A stretch of DNA of 23,455 nucleotides, taken from positions 1 to 23,455 of the IMG/VR virus record IMGVR_UViG_3300025418_000711. The stretch is one strand, 5' to 3'. Of this stretch, positions 1 through 8,900 are shown piece by piece. A program made the position numbers and the translations under genes. The stretch is from a virus. Each line of letters opens with the position of its first letter. Position 1 is the first letter of the stretch. The notes below the pieces were generated by a model that searched no databases, was not told where the DNA came from, and saw nothing but the letters and a program-made list of their open reading frames with translations.

Positions 1-16
1 CTTCTGCAAGGAAGTG

Positions 17-57
17 AAAGTCCCCAGTAGCGATACACTGCTGGGGACTTTATTTTT
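17..57. terminator. hairpin terminator at the left edge, possibly bidirectional
   Basis: A stem of about 14 bp (17-30 pairing with 38-51, core AGTCCCCAG/CTGGGGACT, one T-G pair) with a 7-nt loop. On the plus strand it is followed by TTATTTTT, a classic intrinsic terminator. On the minus strand the tail is only CTTTCACTT, so termination of the minus-strand gene that ends at 56 would be weaker. The position directly after the last minus-strand stop codon suggests a convergent boundary, with a plus-strand gene possible left of the window. Confidence 0.75.
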
Positions 58-1273
58 AGTAATTGTCTCTACTTTTAATCGGCTTCGCTCCGTAGGCATC
101 GCCTTTCTGCATACGGCCAAATCCTGTGCCAGCACCAAAATCCATCTTTAGATAACCCTCAGACGTATGCTTTGGTTTTTTATAAGGCACTTGTATTCCT
201 GCCTTTACTGTCCCGCCGTCTTTGCGTGGGATCGGAGGGCCACCTTGCGGCATACCAGCAGCGATTGCAGGTAATGCACCACCCATTGGAGGTGCCATTG
301 GAGGACCACCAGCAAGATTAGGAGGAAGCTGCGGTCCAGCACCCATAGGAGGAGCAGAAGGTGGTGCCATAGAGGGTGGAGATCCAGCCATCATTGGAGG
401 AGGAAATGCACCCTGTTGGCCAGCATCACTGCCTTTTGGGGCTCCAATAATAATATTAACGGTTGTTTTACCGCCGCCCTTTTTGCTGGATTTACCGTGC
501 TCGCCCATGCCTAACATGCCGCCGTCAGCACGCTTTGCACGACCACCGCGTTTCATTGCATACTCACCATCGCCAAGATTTCCCTTGCGATAATCAGCAG
601 AAGTTGGAGCGCGAAGCATGTTACCTAATGCATTTCTGTCAGCAGAAGGCACTCCAGAACCCATAGGAGGGGAGCGGCGGTTGGGGGTTGGCATTGAACG
701 CAATTCTTTTAGACGCTGTGCTGACCGCATAGCCTCTTCTGGAGACGGCAATCCACCGTCAGCGTATTTTTTGCGAGCCATGCCGCCGCGAGACTTACCC
801 GTCAGAGCATCTTCTTTAACCATCTTTTTAACAAGAGCACGATCTTCTCTCTCGTCTGGATGCTCTTCTACCTTCCCGCCTTTTTTACGTGCTACAATAG
901 ATGGTTGCATACGGTTGGCGATTGCAGATGCCTGCATTGGCGTGGGGACAGGACGAGCTGCCATAGCCGGAGCCATCGAAGGCATCCCCATAGGCCCACC
1001 CATTTGTTTACCTTTGCGAGGAGCCTTATCTAATCTTTTTAAAGATTCTGCTCCGTGGACACGCCCACCCTTTTTACGCATGATGCGTGGGGCTGTATCT
1101 TTGGAAAGCTCTGGCTCCTTATCAATAGGCTTAAGACCACGCTGCTCATTAGTATTCAGAGCGTCAAATCCAGCCCAGTTTTTAGCTTTTTTGCCGACTT
1201 CATCTTCCTTGCCGTACAATTTAAGCTTTTTCTCGTGAGAAGCCTTGGCTTCTTCTTTATACTCATGTGCCAT
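56..1273 (-). CDS. Gly/Pro/Met-rich basic protein with repeated GG motifs, probable virion-associated
   Basis: 405 aa, no recognised enzyme domain. The N-terminal 70 residues are charged (AHEYKEEAKASHEKK). The rest is low-complexity Pro/Met/Gly/Ala, with a strongly PPMAPP-like stretch near residues 285-345. At least six double-glycine motifs follow basic residues (RKKGGR, RKKGGK, KKYADGG, MKRGG, KRADGG, RKDGG). One segment at 518-595 (DYRKGNLG..EYAMKRGG) recurs almost unchanged in the 1719-aa protein. I chose ATG 1273, preceded by AGGAA eight bases upstream; the frame stays open to a TTG at 1405, but that lies at the promoter. It has its own promoter at 1408-1436 and is the last gene before a terminator. 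Function unknown; a structural or ejected virion protein is an inference from the shared motifs. Confidence 0.75.
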   Translation of the reverse strand: MAHEYKEEAKASHEKKLKLYGKEDEVGKKAKNWAGFDALNTNEQRGLKPIDKEPELSKDTAPRIMRKKGGRVHGAESLKRLDKAPRKGKQMGGPMGMPSMAPAMAARPVPTPMQASAIANRMQPSIVARKKGGKVEEHPDEREDRALVKKMVKEDALTGKSRGGMARKKYADGGLPSPEEAMRSAQRLKELRSMPTPNRRSPPMGSGVPSADRNALGNMLRAPTSADYRKGNLGDGEYAMKRGGRAKRADGGMLGMGEHGKSSKKGGGKTTVNIIIGAPKGSDAGQQGAFPPPMMAGSPPSMAPPSAPPMGAGPQLPPNLAGGPPMAPPMGGALPAIAAGMPQGGPPIPRKDGGTVKAGIQVPYKKPKHTSEGYLKMDFGAGTGFGRMQKGDAYGAKPIKSRDNY

Positions 1274-1407
1274 ATCGATGATTCCTATAGGATTAAGGCA
1301 CCTAATGAAGCGTTCTTTAGGATTTTTATACCCTTGGTGGCCAACCAAAAGCGTTAAAGCCGCCCTAGCGCAGGACGAAAACGTCAAAATTGACAAAACT
1401 CTCAATC

Positions 1408-1436
1408 ATTATACTAAAATATTATATAAATATCAA
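1408..1436 (-). promoter_or_regulatory. sigma70-type promoter for the 405-aa gene
   Basis: On the minus strand TTGATA (1431-1436) is separated by exactly 17 nt from a perfect TATAAT (1408-1413). The predicted start is near 1401, giving a leader of about 128 nt before ATG 1273. The leader contains a small hairpin at 1334-1348 (TTGGT/ACCAA). This is the best promoter match I found in the window. Confidence 0.7.
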
Positions 1437-1446
1437 CAATGTTAGT

Positions 1447-1478
1447 AAGAGCGGCCCCAAGTAAAAGAAACCGCTCTT
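1447..1478 (-). terminator. possible terminator hairpin after the lipoprotein gene
   Basis: An 8-bp GC-rich stem AAGAGCGG/CCGCTCTT (1447-1454 with 1471-1478) and a 16-nt loop, starting 12 nt after the lipoprotein stop codon and just upstream of a promoter. The U-tract is poor on the minus strand (CTTACTAAC), so it may be a weak terminator or an RNA-processing or stability hairpin. Confidence 0.45.
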
Positions 1479-1489
1479 TGTGTTAGTTA

Positions 1490-1801
1490 TTACTTTACAA
1501 AATTGCCCGTTACGGCAATCTTCTGCCCATTAACGGTCACATACATAGGACCAGCACCCGCTTTGGGCGTGGGGGTCGTTCCATTTACTGCTCCGCAAAT
1601 CAAATCAGCAATCTGAATAGCAGTTGCAGCCTGATTAGCCGTCACAATGGAAGTGATGGTGGCTACTGTTGGCTCGAAGCGACAAGCGGCAACAGCTGCA
1701 TCTTGAACCTGAGAGATGATTTTCGTCAGGTTTGCTTGGCTGGTTGTGTTGCACCCAGTTAAGACAAACGCCAAAACCGGAATAAGTAATAACTTTTTCA
1801 T
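1490..1801 (-). CDS. small phage lipoprotein
   Basis: 103 aa. A lipoprotein signal is clear: MKK, a hydrophobic stretch LLLIPVLAFV, and the lipobox L14-T-G-C17, giving a predicted mature protein of 87 residues anchored by Cys17. The mature part is Ala/Thr-rich with helical character and two further Cys residues (in AACRFEP and LICGAV), ending in a short beta-like YVTVNGQKIAVTG segment. It starts 3 nt after the papain-like peptidase gene stops, so the two are probably co-transcribed. An outer-membrane spanin or a superinfection-exclusion lipoprotein are possible roles. It is not Pro-rich like Rz1 and no inner-membrane spanin partner is visible, so I leave the function open. Confidence 0.8.
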   Translation of the reverse strand: MKKLLLIPVLAFVLTGCNTTSQANLTKIISQVQDAAVAACRFEPTVATITSIVTANQAATAIQIADLICGAVNGTTPTPKAGAGPMYVTVNGQKIAVTGNFVK

Positions 1802-1804
1802 TGT

Positions 1805-2557
1805 TTAGTCCCTTGATGTTAAGTAAATCACCCAGAAATCGGATGATAAATTTGGGTTAAGAATGTAATCTCTTGGGAAGTAGCAGTAACCGTTATCTCC
1901 CCATCCTTCTCCCCAACTATTCCTGACAATAAACTCCTGAGTGTCAGGTTTCCACCCAACAATCAGTATAGCGTGTCCGCCTATGGCTCTCTCAGTCGGA
2001 GACGGCATAGGAACAATGCCGTTTGAGGAGACTTCAGGGCCTTCGAATGCTTGGAATACGTTAGTCCCAAATATTACGGGCAACTTATGGTTTAAGCACG
2101 ATAAGATATGCTCAAGGCTCTGATTAACGGCGGCGTATTGAGTGGCCTTCGCGTGTAACGCTGTTTGATACGCTTCAGGATTAGGCTTTGCAACAACAGA
2201 AGACGGATCAAATGGCCACTCAACTTCTGGGCAAACACCAAATTGTGCCACACCCTTTACGCCATCACGGCATTCAGACCCACCGTCCGTATCCGTACCG
2301 TTTTCATAGCTACGCGCATTCCAGTAAATAAACAAGCGGCTAGGCGTCCAGTTTTCTAGACTTTGCGCCATGCGTGAATATTGGAAAGCACCAGCGGTCG
2401 CGTTAGCGACACAACTAGACGTTTGTCCCTGATCGTAAACAGGTGGCATATGGGGGCGTAGATCAATAGGGTTTTGGGGGTCTACAGGAGATGCGTTATA
2501 TTTAATATCTCGGTGGTCAAGCGACTGTCGCTTCCAACCGTATTTATATATAGTCAT
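1805..2557 (-). CDS. papain-like (C1A family) cysteine peptidase
   Basis: 250 aa. All papain landmarks are present: oxyanion-hole Gln43 and nucleophile Cys49 in YDQGQTSSC, His195 in GGHAILIVG, and Asn213 in VRNSWGEGWGDNGY. The first 40 residues (WKRQSLDHRDIKYN) match the short N-terminal arm seen in prokaryotic and viral C1A enzymes. No signal peptide or long inhibitory propeptide is evident, so it probably acts inside the cell or in the virion. ATG 2557 has GGAG six bases upstream. It sits between an internal-virion-type protein pair and a lipoprotein. Its substrate is unknown; cleavage of the GG-motif proteins of this cluster is an attractive but untested idea. Confidence 0.92.
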   Translation of the reverse strand: MTIYKYGWKRQSLDHRDIKYNASPVDPQNPIDLRPHMPPVYDQGQTSSCVANATAGAFQYSRMAQSLENWTPSRLFIYWNARSYENGTDTDGGSECRDGVKGVAQFGVCPEVEWPFDPSSVVAKPNPEAYQTALHAKATQYAAVNQSLEHILSCLNHKLPVIFGTNVFQAFEGPEVSSNGIVPMPSPTERAIGGHAILIVGWKPDTQEFIVRNSWGEGWGDNGYCYFPRDYILNPNLSSDFWVIYLTSRD

Positions 2558-2578
2558 GTTATCTCCATGATATGAGAG

Positions 2579-2631
2579 ACGTAATAATACTACTATATTA
2601 TTAACGTTTTATTTAAATAATCTTATTATTT
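2579..2631. repeat. two AT-rich inverted repeats before the peptidase gene
   Basis: In the gap before the papain-like gene, ACGTAATAATA (2579-2589) pairs with TATTATTA-CGT (2596-2607, one bulged A) around a 6-nt loop. AAATAAT/ATTATTT (2615-2631) forms a second dyad that overlaps the end of the 84-aa gene. Neither has a U-tract on the minus strand. They could be operators or mRNA-processing hairpins. Confidence 0.45.
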
Positions 2632-2880
2632 ACGTTTAGTCTTAATCATCTCTTGCAAATCATCTAATGCGTTGATTATTTCCTGATCCTCTGGATCAAA
2701 TTCTTCAGGAATATCAGATTTGGACACCCAATTTGATTCAATATAAGCCTTAGCGGTAAGTGGACCCCCGACGCGGATCAATCGGCGTAAAGTTGAGCTT
2801 CGCCCACTCAGGTGTTCCAATTCCGCCAGCGGATTGGAAGATTGCGTCTCGTGCTTGGTCGTCTGTGATCTGTCCTGCAT
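2626..2880 (-). CDS. small acidic protein overlapping the 640-aa gene
   Basis: 84 aa, unrecognised. The first 43 codons lie inside the 3' end of the 640-aa gene in another frame, an unusually long overlap of 131 nt. The remaining half (SNWVSKSDIPEEFDPEDQEIINALDDLQEMIK) is a plausible acidic amphipathic helix. ATG 2880 is preceded by GGAGAG with a 6-nt gap, a good ribosome binding site that supports an independent start. The frame relation would need a +1 shift to fuse it to the upstream protein, so I treat it as separate. No function assigned. Confidence 0.6.
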   Translation of the reverse strand: MQDRSQTTKHETQSSNPLAELEHLSGRSSTLRRLIRVGGPLTAKAYIESNWVSKSDIPEEFDPEDQEIINALDDLQEMIKTKRK

Positions 2881-4672
2881 CTTTAGCTCTCCATATTTTT
2901 TCTATTAAGTCCGCATCCGCGCTTCTTTTATATTCAGGTTTAAACAATTCTCTTACTGGTTCCCATGTAGAAGACTGAACTTCTCTAGGAAGCATACCCA
3001 ATTCTGCGGCTGCTCTTCTTCCAGCATCTGCATAAAGCCCGTAGGTCCCGTGAACGCCGTGAAGCTTAATATTTTTAGCGGCACGGTAGCCTTCAGGCTG
3101 GTCTTTCTTAGACAAACCTACACCGAAATTATGAGAAACTGAAGGACTTTTTTGGGATACTGGTAGTAATAGCGTAGCGCCTACTTGGTGAGTGTCCCCA
3201 GTAAAATCACCACGTGGATCGTTTGGCAACTCTATATTATTAAAGAAGCTTCTGACCTTATGCTTATCTCCTAATAATGGAGATATGGTATCCATATGAC
3301 CACCTGACTGTAGCGATCTTATAGCCTTTTCAATCATATCCAAGCTTGACCAAGCGACATTCCTAGTTTTGCCGTTGGCATTTCGCATGAAGTCGCCATA
3401 TTCTCCTTCAGGAGTAATTGCCCTAAATGCTTTAGGATTATGGGCCTCATCATATAATCTAACCCACATTGCCTGAGCTTCAGGATTGCCATGAAGGTCA
3501 TGCAAAGACGCACCCTTCATTTGTCTATAAAGATCAAAGTTGGCTGGGTTGTCCAAAATAAAATTAGGGTCTTGTTTGGTGCTTGGGCGTTGTGCGTATT
3601 TTATCATTTGACGCGTCATAGGCTTGTGAGCCTGATCGCCAAATAATATATCCGCCGTCCGTTCAGCCAAAGAAGCATTCATATTCCAGTCTTTCTGAGG
3701 AGAAAGAGCTGCTATGGATGCGGACATAGACTGTCTAGGAATACCATATCTTTTTGCAAGTTCGTCAGATATTCTATTGGCACCTTCATACCAAAGCCGA
3801 GACCTTTGCTGTATGGCTTTAGGGGAATTATTGTATAAGTATACAAGGTTCTTCGTGCCGTGCTGTAAGAACGCTTCACGCGCTTCTTTAGGACTCATGC
3901 CTTTAGTATGAGAAAGCCCTGGGTATTCTGAAACAAGGCTCATGTTGTGAGCAAAAACCTCTGGGCTCAACGACATATGCTCTGAGCCAATCTGTAGATC
4001 ATCTCTAAGGGCGTCCCCAACCTTAGAAACACCCAATGGGAACCTTGTAGAAACACGCGTGTCGTTTGCTAGAGATTTAGCCTGACCTGGTTGTATTGTG
4101 GATGACAATACAAAAGGTGGCGCTGATTTTACTACTGGTTGCGCTACTGAAGACGGTTTTGCTGCCTTAGCCGGACGAGATTTTGCTAGTTCTACAGCTT
4201 CCTTTACCGCTCCGCTTGCTTTTGGAACCATCGCCATAGCCATCTTAGTGGCTAGCGGTAGTTTCAATGCAGAACCAAGTGCTGTCCCTACTACGGGAAC
4301 AGCAGACGCTACGTCACCAGCAGCTCCAAGACCTTTGAGTCCGGCTGATAAGTATTCTTTATTTCTTAAATCTTCTGCTAACGAAGGCTCAAATCCTCCT
4401 TCCGCAGTAGGAAATTTACCCGCCGCAGAAGCAATACCGGAACCTGGTAATAGTCCGGCTCCAAACAGAGCGGCTTGTTTTCCCGTCATCATTCCGGCTG
4501 AAGGGTCATACTGTGGAGCGGAGCCCTTTAGTTCTTCCCTCAAAAATCTATTTCTGGCTTTCTCTTCTTCATGTGAAGGAGCTCCAATATCAACGCCGCC
4601 ATCAGTCGCAAAACGACGACGAGAAGGTAAGCGGTTAGCGATACGCAGAGCGTATTTAATATCTTCGTTCAT
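2750..4672 (-). CDS. 640-aa probable internal virion protein
   Basis: 640 aa. The N-terminus carries the cluster motif IKYALRIANR followed by RFATDGG (residues 5-26). Residues 66-148 are Gly/Ala-rich and hydrophobic (FGAGLLPGSGIASAAG, GLGAAGDVASAVPVVGTALG), the composition seen in phage ejection or membrane-inserting proteins. Residues 290-500 are globular, with conserved-looking blocks LWYEGANRISDEL, SIAALSPQKDWNMN, KVRSFFNNI and GDFTGDTHQVGA. These remind me of the DUF7178-type phage domain, from memory and uncertain. It begins 9 nt after the lysozyme gene stops. A role as virion-packaged protein is inferred from motif sharing and gene position. Confidence 0.8.
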   Translation of the reverse strand: MNEDIKYALRIANRLPSRRRFATDGGVDIGAPSHEEEKARNRFLREELKGSAPQYDPSAGMMTGKQAALFGAGLLPGSGIASAAGKFPTAEGGFEPSLAEDLRNKEYLSAGLKGLGAAGDVASAVPVVGTALGSALKLPLATKMAMAMVPKASGAVKEAVELAKSRPAKAAKPSSVAQPVVKSAPPFVLSSTIQPGQAKSLANDTRVSTRFPLGVSKVGDALRDDLQIGSEHMSLSPEVFAHNMSLVSEYPGLSHTKGMSPKEAREAFLQHGTKNLVYLYNNSPKAIQQRSRLWYEGANRISDELAKRYGIPRQSMSASIAALSPQKDWNMNASLAERTADILFGDQAHKPMTRQMIKYAQRPSTKQDPNFILDNPANFDLYRQMKGASLHDLHGNPEAQAMWVRLYDEAHNPKAFRAITPEGEYGDFMRNANGKTRNVAWSSLDMIEKAIRSLQSGGHMDTISPLLGDKHKVRSFFNNIELPNDPRGDFTGDTHQVGATLLLPVSQKSPSVSHNFGVGLSKKDQPEGYRAAKNIKLHGVHGTYGLYADAGRRAAAELGMLPREVQSSTWEPVRELFKPEYKRSADADLIEKIWRAKDAGQITDDQARDAIFQSAGGIGTPEWAKLNFTPIDPRRGSTYR

Positions 4673-4681
4673 TTTAATGCC

Positions 4682-5161
4682 CTACGATACGGGTGTGTTG
4701 AACAAGTCGCCTTCAGCTTTGCGACGTCTTGTGAGACCAAGAAGAACCTTGCCTTGGGAGGTATTAAAATTCATCATAGCCGGAGCCACACCCAAGTAAT
4801 CCCCGTCATTTAGCTGGCTAGCCAATACAAGTTTTTTTAAATTACCCGCTCCAGCATTAAAAGTAAAAGAACACAATGCGTCCCATTGATTTTGGTTTAA
4901 TGGAACAGTTATTAAATTTCTAATTGAATTTTCATATGGAATTAAATCTTGCTTTAATATTTGATCTGCTTGATCCTGTGTAATAACCATACCAGCCGTA
5001 ACATTAGGAGGTCCGGCTTTATTTGTATGACCATATCCAATAGCCCATAGTGGGGCTCCATGAGAATCGTGTGTATCAATATATGACTCTAAAGAACAAC
5101 CCTCTGACTTTTTAATTAAATTTAATCCTTTGTCACTAATGTGCAGATTATTGTTCGTCAT
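4682..5161 (-). CDS. GH24 lysozyme (T4-type endolysin)
   Basis: 159 aa, the usual length for soluble GH24 endolysins. It should cleave the MurNAc-GlcNAc bond of peptidoglycan at lysis. The catalytic Glu20 is in KKSEG and Asp29 nine residues later, as in T4 lysozyme (E11/D20). The IGYGHT motif and the C-terminal FNAGAGNL and GLTRRRKAEGDLF motifs are typical. The position equivalent to T4 Thr26 is Ala40 (WAIGYGHT instead of TIGYGH). I chose ATG 5161 because AGGGAG lies six bases upstream; the frame is open to 5194. No signal-anchor helix is present, so it depends on a holin. Its start overlaps the holin-like gene by 14 nt. Confidence 0.93.
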   Translation of the reverse strand: MTNNNLHISDKGLNLIKKSEGCSLESYIDTHDSHGAPLWAIGYGHTNKAGPPNVTAGMVITQDQADQILKQDLIPYENSIRNLITVPLNQNQWDALCSFTFNAGAGNLKKLVLASQLNDGDYLGVAPAMMNFNTSQGKVLLGLTRRRKAEGDLFNTPVS

Positions 5162-5375
5162 GTGGAACTCCCTGCACATCATAATCTTTAGCAAGTAATA
5201 AACCTAGACCAATCAATACTTCTACTAAAGAAGAGGCAACCGTTGGGATATCTGATGGACTAGGAGCTCCTAGCCCCCATTTAATTCCGGTTCCTGCTAA
5301 TACAGCAAGTCCAACGAAAGTTGTTTTCTTATTCCTGCGTATAATATTTAAGTGACGATTAATATTATATTTCAT
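5148..5375 (-). CDS. holin-like small membrane protein
   Basis: 75 aa with two hydrophobic segments (TTFVGLAVLAGTGIKWGL and VASSLVEVLIGLGLLLAK), a basic N-terminus (NINRHLNIIRRNKK) and a charged C-terminal tail. Size, two-segment topology and position between an M15 peptidase and a GH24 lysozyme fit a holin that releases the endolysins. ATG 5375 follows GGGTGA four bases upstream and lies 4 nt after the peptidase stop; an in-frame ATG at 5387 is possible. I cannot name a holin family. Confidence 0.75.
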   Translation of the reverse strand: MKYNINRHLNIIRRNKKTTFVGLAVLAGTGIKWGLGAPSPSDIPTVASSLVEVLIGLGLLLAKDYDVQGVPHDEQ

Positions 5376-5379
5376 ATTG

Positions 5380-5904
5380 TCACCCATAATATTTTGTAGC
5401 CACAGATCCATAATGCGTTATCGTGTCAGCTATTGGGTCATAGTTATTATCAGGATACCAAGAACCATTAAAGAGAGAGCCTTGCCGAAATACAGGTATG
5501 CCCTGTATGTGGTCCCAATCTGTAAACGTGTGCTTCTGCCACGGCGTTCCCCACAACTGACCACTAATTATTCTAAATTTCTTTTCGTAATCGTGCAGGA
5601 ATTTATATTTGGCTCCGTCAGACTGATAAACGCCATCTATAAACAAATTAAAGTCGCAAGCTAGTCCGTAATTATGAACGCCAACATTCTTAAGTTGAGT
5701 GTATCCTTGCTCGAACAAATGAGCCTGTCTAGCTTGAGACCTGAATGTTTCCGCAATTCTAATGTCATGCCCATCTTTAGATGCTTGCGCCACTAATGAC
5801 TGAACCTTAGCGCGGAAGGATGGCTCAAGAAGAGCCATATCCCTACAAATATTTACGGAAGAAAAACGCGGGTCTTTCTTAATAACATCTGTGTAAAAAC
5901 TCAT
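5380..5904 (-). CDS. M15 family L-alanyl-D-glutamate / D,D-peptidase endolysin
   Basis: 174 aa. Zinc-binding residues of the M15 family are visible: His77 and Asp84 in VGVHNYGLACD, and Asp129 with His132 in DWDHIQ. The upstream block ETFRSQARQAHLFEQG is the usual substrate-side motif. The arrangement (H-x6-D, D-x2-H) is like the Listeria phage Ply500-type endopeptidases, which cut the stem peptide of peptidoglycan. There is no signal peptide or cell-wall binding domain. The start follows GGAAGAGAG. It heads the lysis cassette with the holin-like and lysozyme genes, so two hydrolases of different specificity are probably released together. Confidence 0.92.
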   Translation of the reverse strand: MSFYTDVIKKDPRFSSVNICRDMALLEPSFRAKVQSLVAQASKDGHDIRIAETFRSQARQAHLFEQGYTQLKNVGVHNYGLACDFNLFIDGVYQSDGAKYKFLHDYEKKFRIISGQLWGTPWQKHTFTDWDHIQGIPVFRQGSLFNGSWYPDNNYDPIADTITHYGSVATKYYG

Positions 5905-5907
5905 CTG

Positions 5908-8900
5908 TTACTCTCTTCCTGTAAATTTATTTACAACACTAAGAGCCTTAGATTTCGCGTTTTTATGCTTGCGTTGTTTTACCTTACCACCTCGAGCAAA
6001 TCCTAAAGCGGCAGGTGCATTCAATGGGGTTGTTTGTGCGTTAGGTTGTGGGTAAGGAATATTGTTTGCTTGAGCGTATCCCTGTGGGGTAGCTCCTCCA
6101 CCGCCGATAGGCTGACCTGTACCCATAGCCGGAACATTAGTTGGCTGAGAAGGATTATAACCGTTTTTCAGGCCGTTGCCTTGGCCAGTGTATGGTTGCT
6201 GCGGCATACCATACCCGCTTTTTGTGCCGTTGCTTCCCTGATTTTGACCTAGAGCACCCTGCATCTGACCGCGCATTTGCTGTAATAACGCAGGATCAAT
6301 ATTAGGAGGCTGTCCAACGCCGCCTACTGGTTGAGACGGCATGGAATACCCACCCTTGGTTCCATTACCATAACCTCCGAAATTGTTACGCCCAGATGGG
6401 AATTGGAATTGTTGATTATTAGGGTTTGCTTGTTGATATGACTTAGCTTCGGATGAATTTGCAAAGTTTTGTGCAACTTGCTGTGGCGTCATGGCACCGC
6501 TTTGAATCTGTTGAAGCCAATATTGACCTCCTGATTGATCAGGAGCACGCCCAAGGTCTTGTTGATACAGATTATTAATAAAATTATTATTTCTGTTACC
6601 ATCCATACCACGATTCCCATAGAACCCTTGTGGTGTAGAACAGCCCCCTCCCATTAATTGCATTGCAGGTTGTGCTGGATTAGGCTGACAAGATTGTGCT
6701 TGTGCCTGCATAGATGGCGGGAGATTATTATAAGCAGCTTGTCCCAACCCTAGTGTCTGTGTCGGCATTTGTGGATTATTTTGTCTACGGTTTTGCGCTT
6801 CTTGGCTATTATAAAATGAAGCAGCGACTTGCTCCGGCGACATGCCGTTAGCCATTTGGTTAGCCCAGTATTCCTCACCGCCTTGGTCAGCGGCTCTTCC
6901 TAAATCTTGCTGATACAAGTTATCTAGGAAAGGCGTAAAGCTATTTGAACTAGACGCGTTACAAGTTCCAGATCCGCCATTTGCATAGTGTTTACGTCCC
7001 AATGCTAGGCGAAGAGCGTGTTTAATATCATCATGCATTGTATCAGTCCTTCCTAGATTGGGTTTTTTTAGGGTATCGGTTTTGTCATTAACTCGACCGC
7101 CTCTTTTCCAAGAATATGATTGCCCTGCCCCTTGTCCGCTAACACCTGTCAACGTTCCTGAAATTGTTGTTCCTGTGTTTGCGGGGCCGCTGTATGCCCC
7201 TCCACATGCATCCTCTATCGTTCCGCCTTTTTTCATAGCATATCGGCCTAGTCCTAAATTACCTTTTTGATAATCTTCAGGATATATGGCCATTCCACGG
7301 TCTTCTTTTTCAGACCACGGTTCATACCACTGATCTACCGGCTTACGTTTTGCCAACTCTTCAGCTTCTGCTTTTTGCTGTTCGTAAGACTTAGGGTGTA
7401 GACGGTTATGCTCTAGAATAGGGTTCTTTTTTGACCTGTCAGGGGTAACAAATCCGTAAGGACTAATTGTAGGGCCGCCGCCGCCTTTTTCGCTGCGAGT
7501 TAACTCATCAGATATTTTTAAAGCTTTCTTCTGTAGCTTATTCTTAGTCATGCGACCGCCACGATTGCCTATGTCTCGCCCACTACCTCCATATTCACCA
7601 CTATCTGCTTCTTGGACTGACTCTATGGCTGCATTTTCCGCTGCCGCATTAGCGTAACCATTTTGTTGCGCGTAATAATCTGCCGGGCTTTGGCCGTTTG
7701 CCGCTTGCTTTTCTGCATAGCTAGAAAACCCCTCACTTTGTGCCTGCGCATTTAACTGCTCTTGCTGTGCCTGCGCATATTCAGGGGAAGCATAATACTG
7801 GCTGGCGCTGGTGTTGCCATTATCCACCGCTGCTTGATAATCCGCCTGCGATTGAAATCCTTCTTTTTGCCACGCCGGAACTTGCGTCGTTACGTCCTTC
7901 GACTGCATTTGCGTCTGTGTCGTCATGACGGTTTTGGTTGTCGCAGGCTCTTGATAGCTAATGCTATTACCATCCGGCCCCGTAAACGTTTTCATTTGCC
8001 CCGGAACAGTTATCGTTTTGGGCACTTGAACCTGTACCGGAACTTGAACGGTGGACGTCGAGGCTACCATTTGCGACCCATCACCACTTAACGCTGCTCC
8101 TTGATCTGATGGGGCTCCCGCATTTGGATCTGTAGAAATAGAACCAGAATTTACACTGGGTAAAGATTCTAGAGTGCCTTGTGCATCTGATCCTGAAACA
8201 TTGCTTGTCGGCAAACCAGTTTGCGCCGTAGATCCCTGCGTCTGCTGGATTATCTGATTTCCAGCAGTCGTATTTATATTTTTTAGCGCATCCGCCGCCG
8301 CGTTTGGATCGTTTGTTACGGTGCTTGGCACTATAGGAGCGTTAACAGGAACGATTGGTTTATATGCTTGTGCCGGTTGACCGCCAACTGTTTGAGAAGG
8401 GCCACTTCCTGCTGCGCGAACCTTTTGTATAGCCCCTGGCGCTGCTAGTGATTTTCCTACCGACGTCCATTCTTGCTTTGCTCCCTTCCCCCAAGAGGAT
8501 GGGTTAGATAAATTCATGCCTCTTTTTTCTATTGCAGTATTTGCGGCAAGTTTTTCTTGGAGAGCAGGGGTAAACTTAATTGAGTCATACATATCTGGCG
8601 TAATGCCAAGTTGTGCCAGTTGCCCTGGTTTTCCTTTAGATCCAAAAAGATTTTGCTGTGTAAATTGATACGCTCCTATGGCAGATGAATTTTTATTGTT
8701 TGCTGGAGATTTTAACATCTTTGTTTGCATCGCATTAATTTGCGAAAGCGTCATATTCTCTAAATTGCCCGTATACCCAACAGATTTTGCAATATCTCCT
8801 TGCGCTGCCCCATTGGGTGTAGTCGGATCTCCTAGAATAACATTGTAATTGCCGCCGCTTTCATTTGTTGCTATTAGCCCCAATGCTGCCTGTTGAGCAG

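Noticed and set aside
222-593. Open frames on the plus strand opposite the large genes (for example 222-593, 618-1238, 4098-4799, 14985-15527)
   Set aside because: They mirror low-complexity or codon-biased minus-strand genes, lack ribosome binding sites and encode no recognisable domains.
56-1405. Longer form of the leftmost gene starting at TTG 1405
   Set aside because: The TTG lies at the predicted -10 element and transcription start, without a Shine-Dalgarno site. ATG 1273 has AGGAA at proper spacing.
1490-1801. Rz1-type outer-membrane spanin
   Set aside because: It has a lipobox, but is not Pro-rich, is longer than typical Rz1, and no inner-membrane spanin gene overlaps or precedes it.
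2626-4672. Programmed -1 frameshift joining the 640-aa and 84-aa frames
   Set aside because: The frame relation needs +1 (or -2), no slippery heptamer is visible near the end, and the 84-aa gene has its own good start site.
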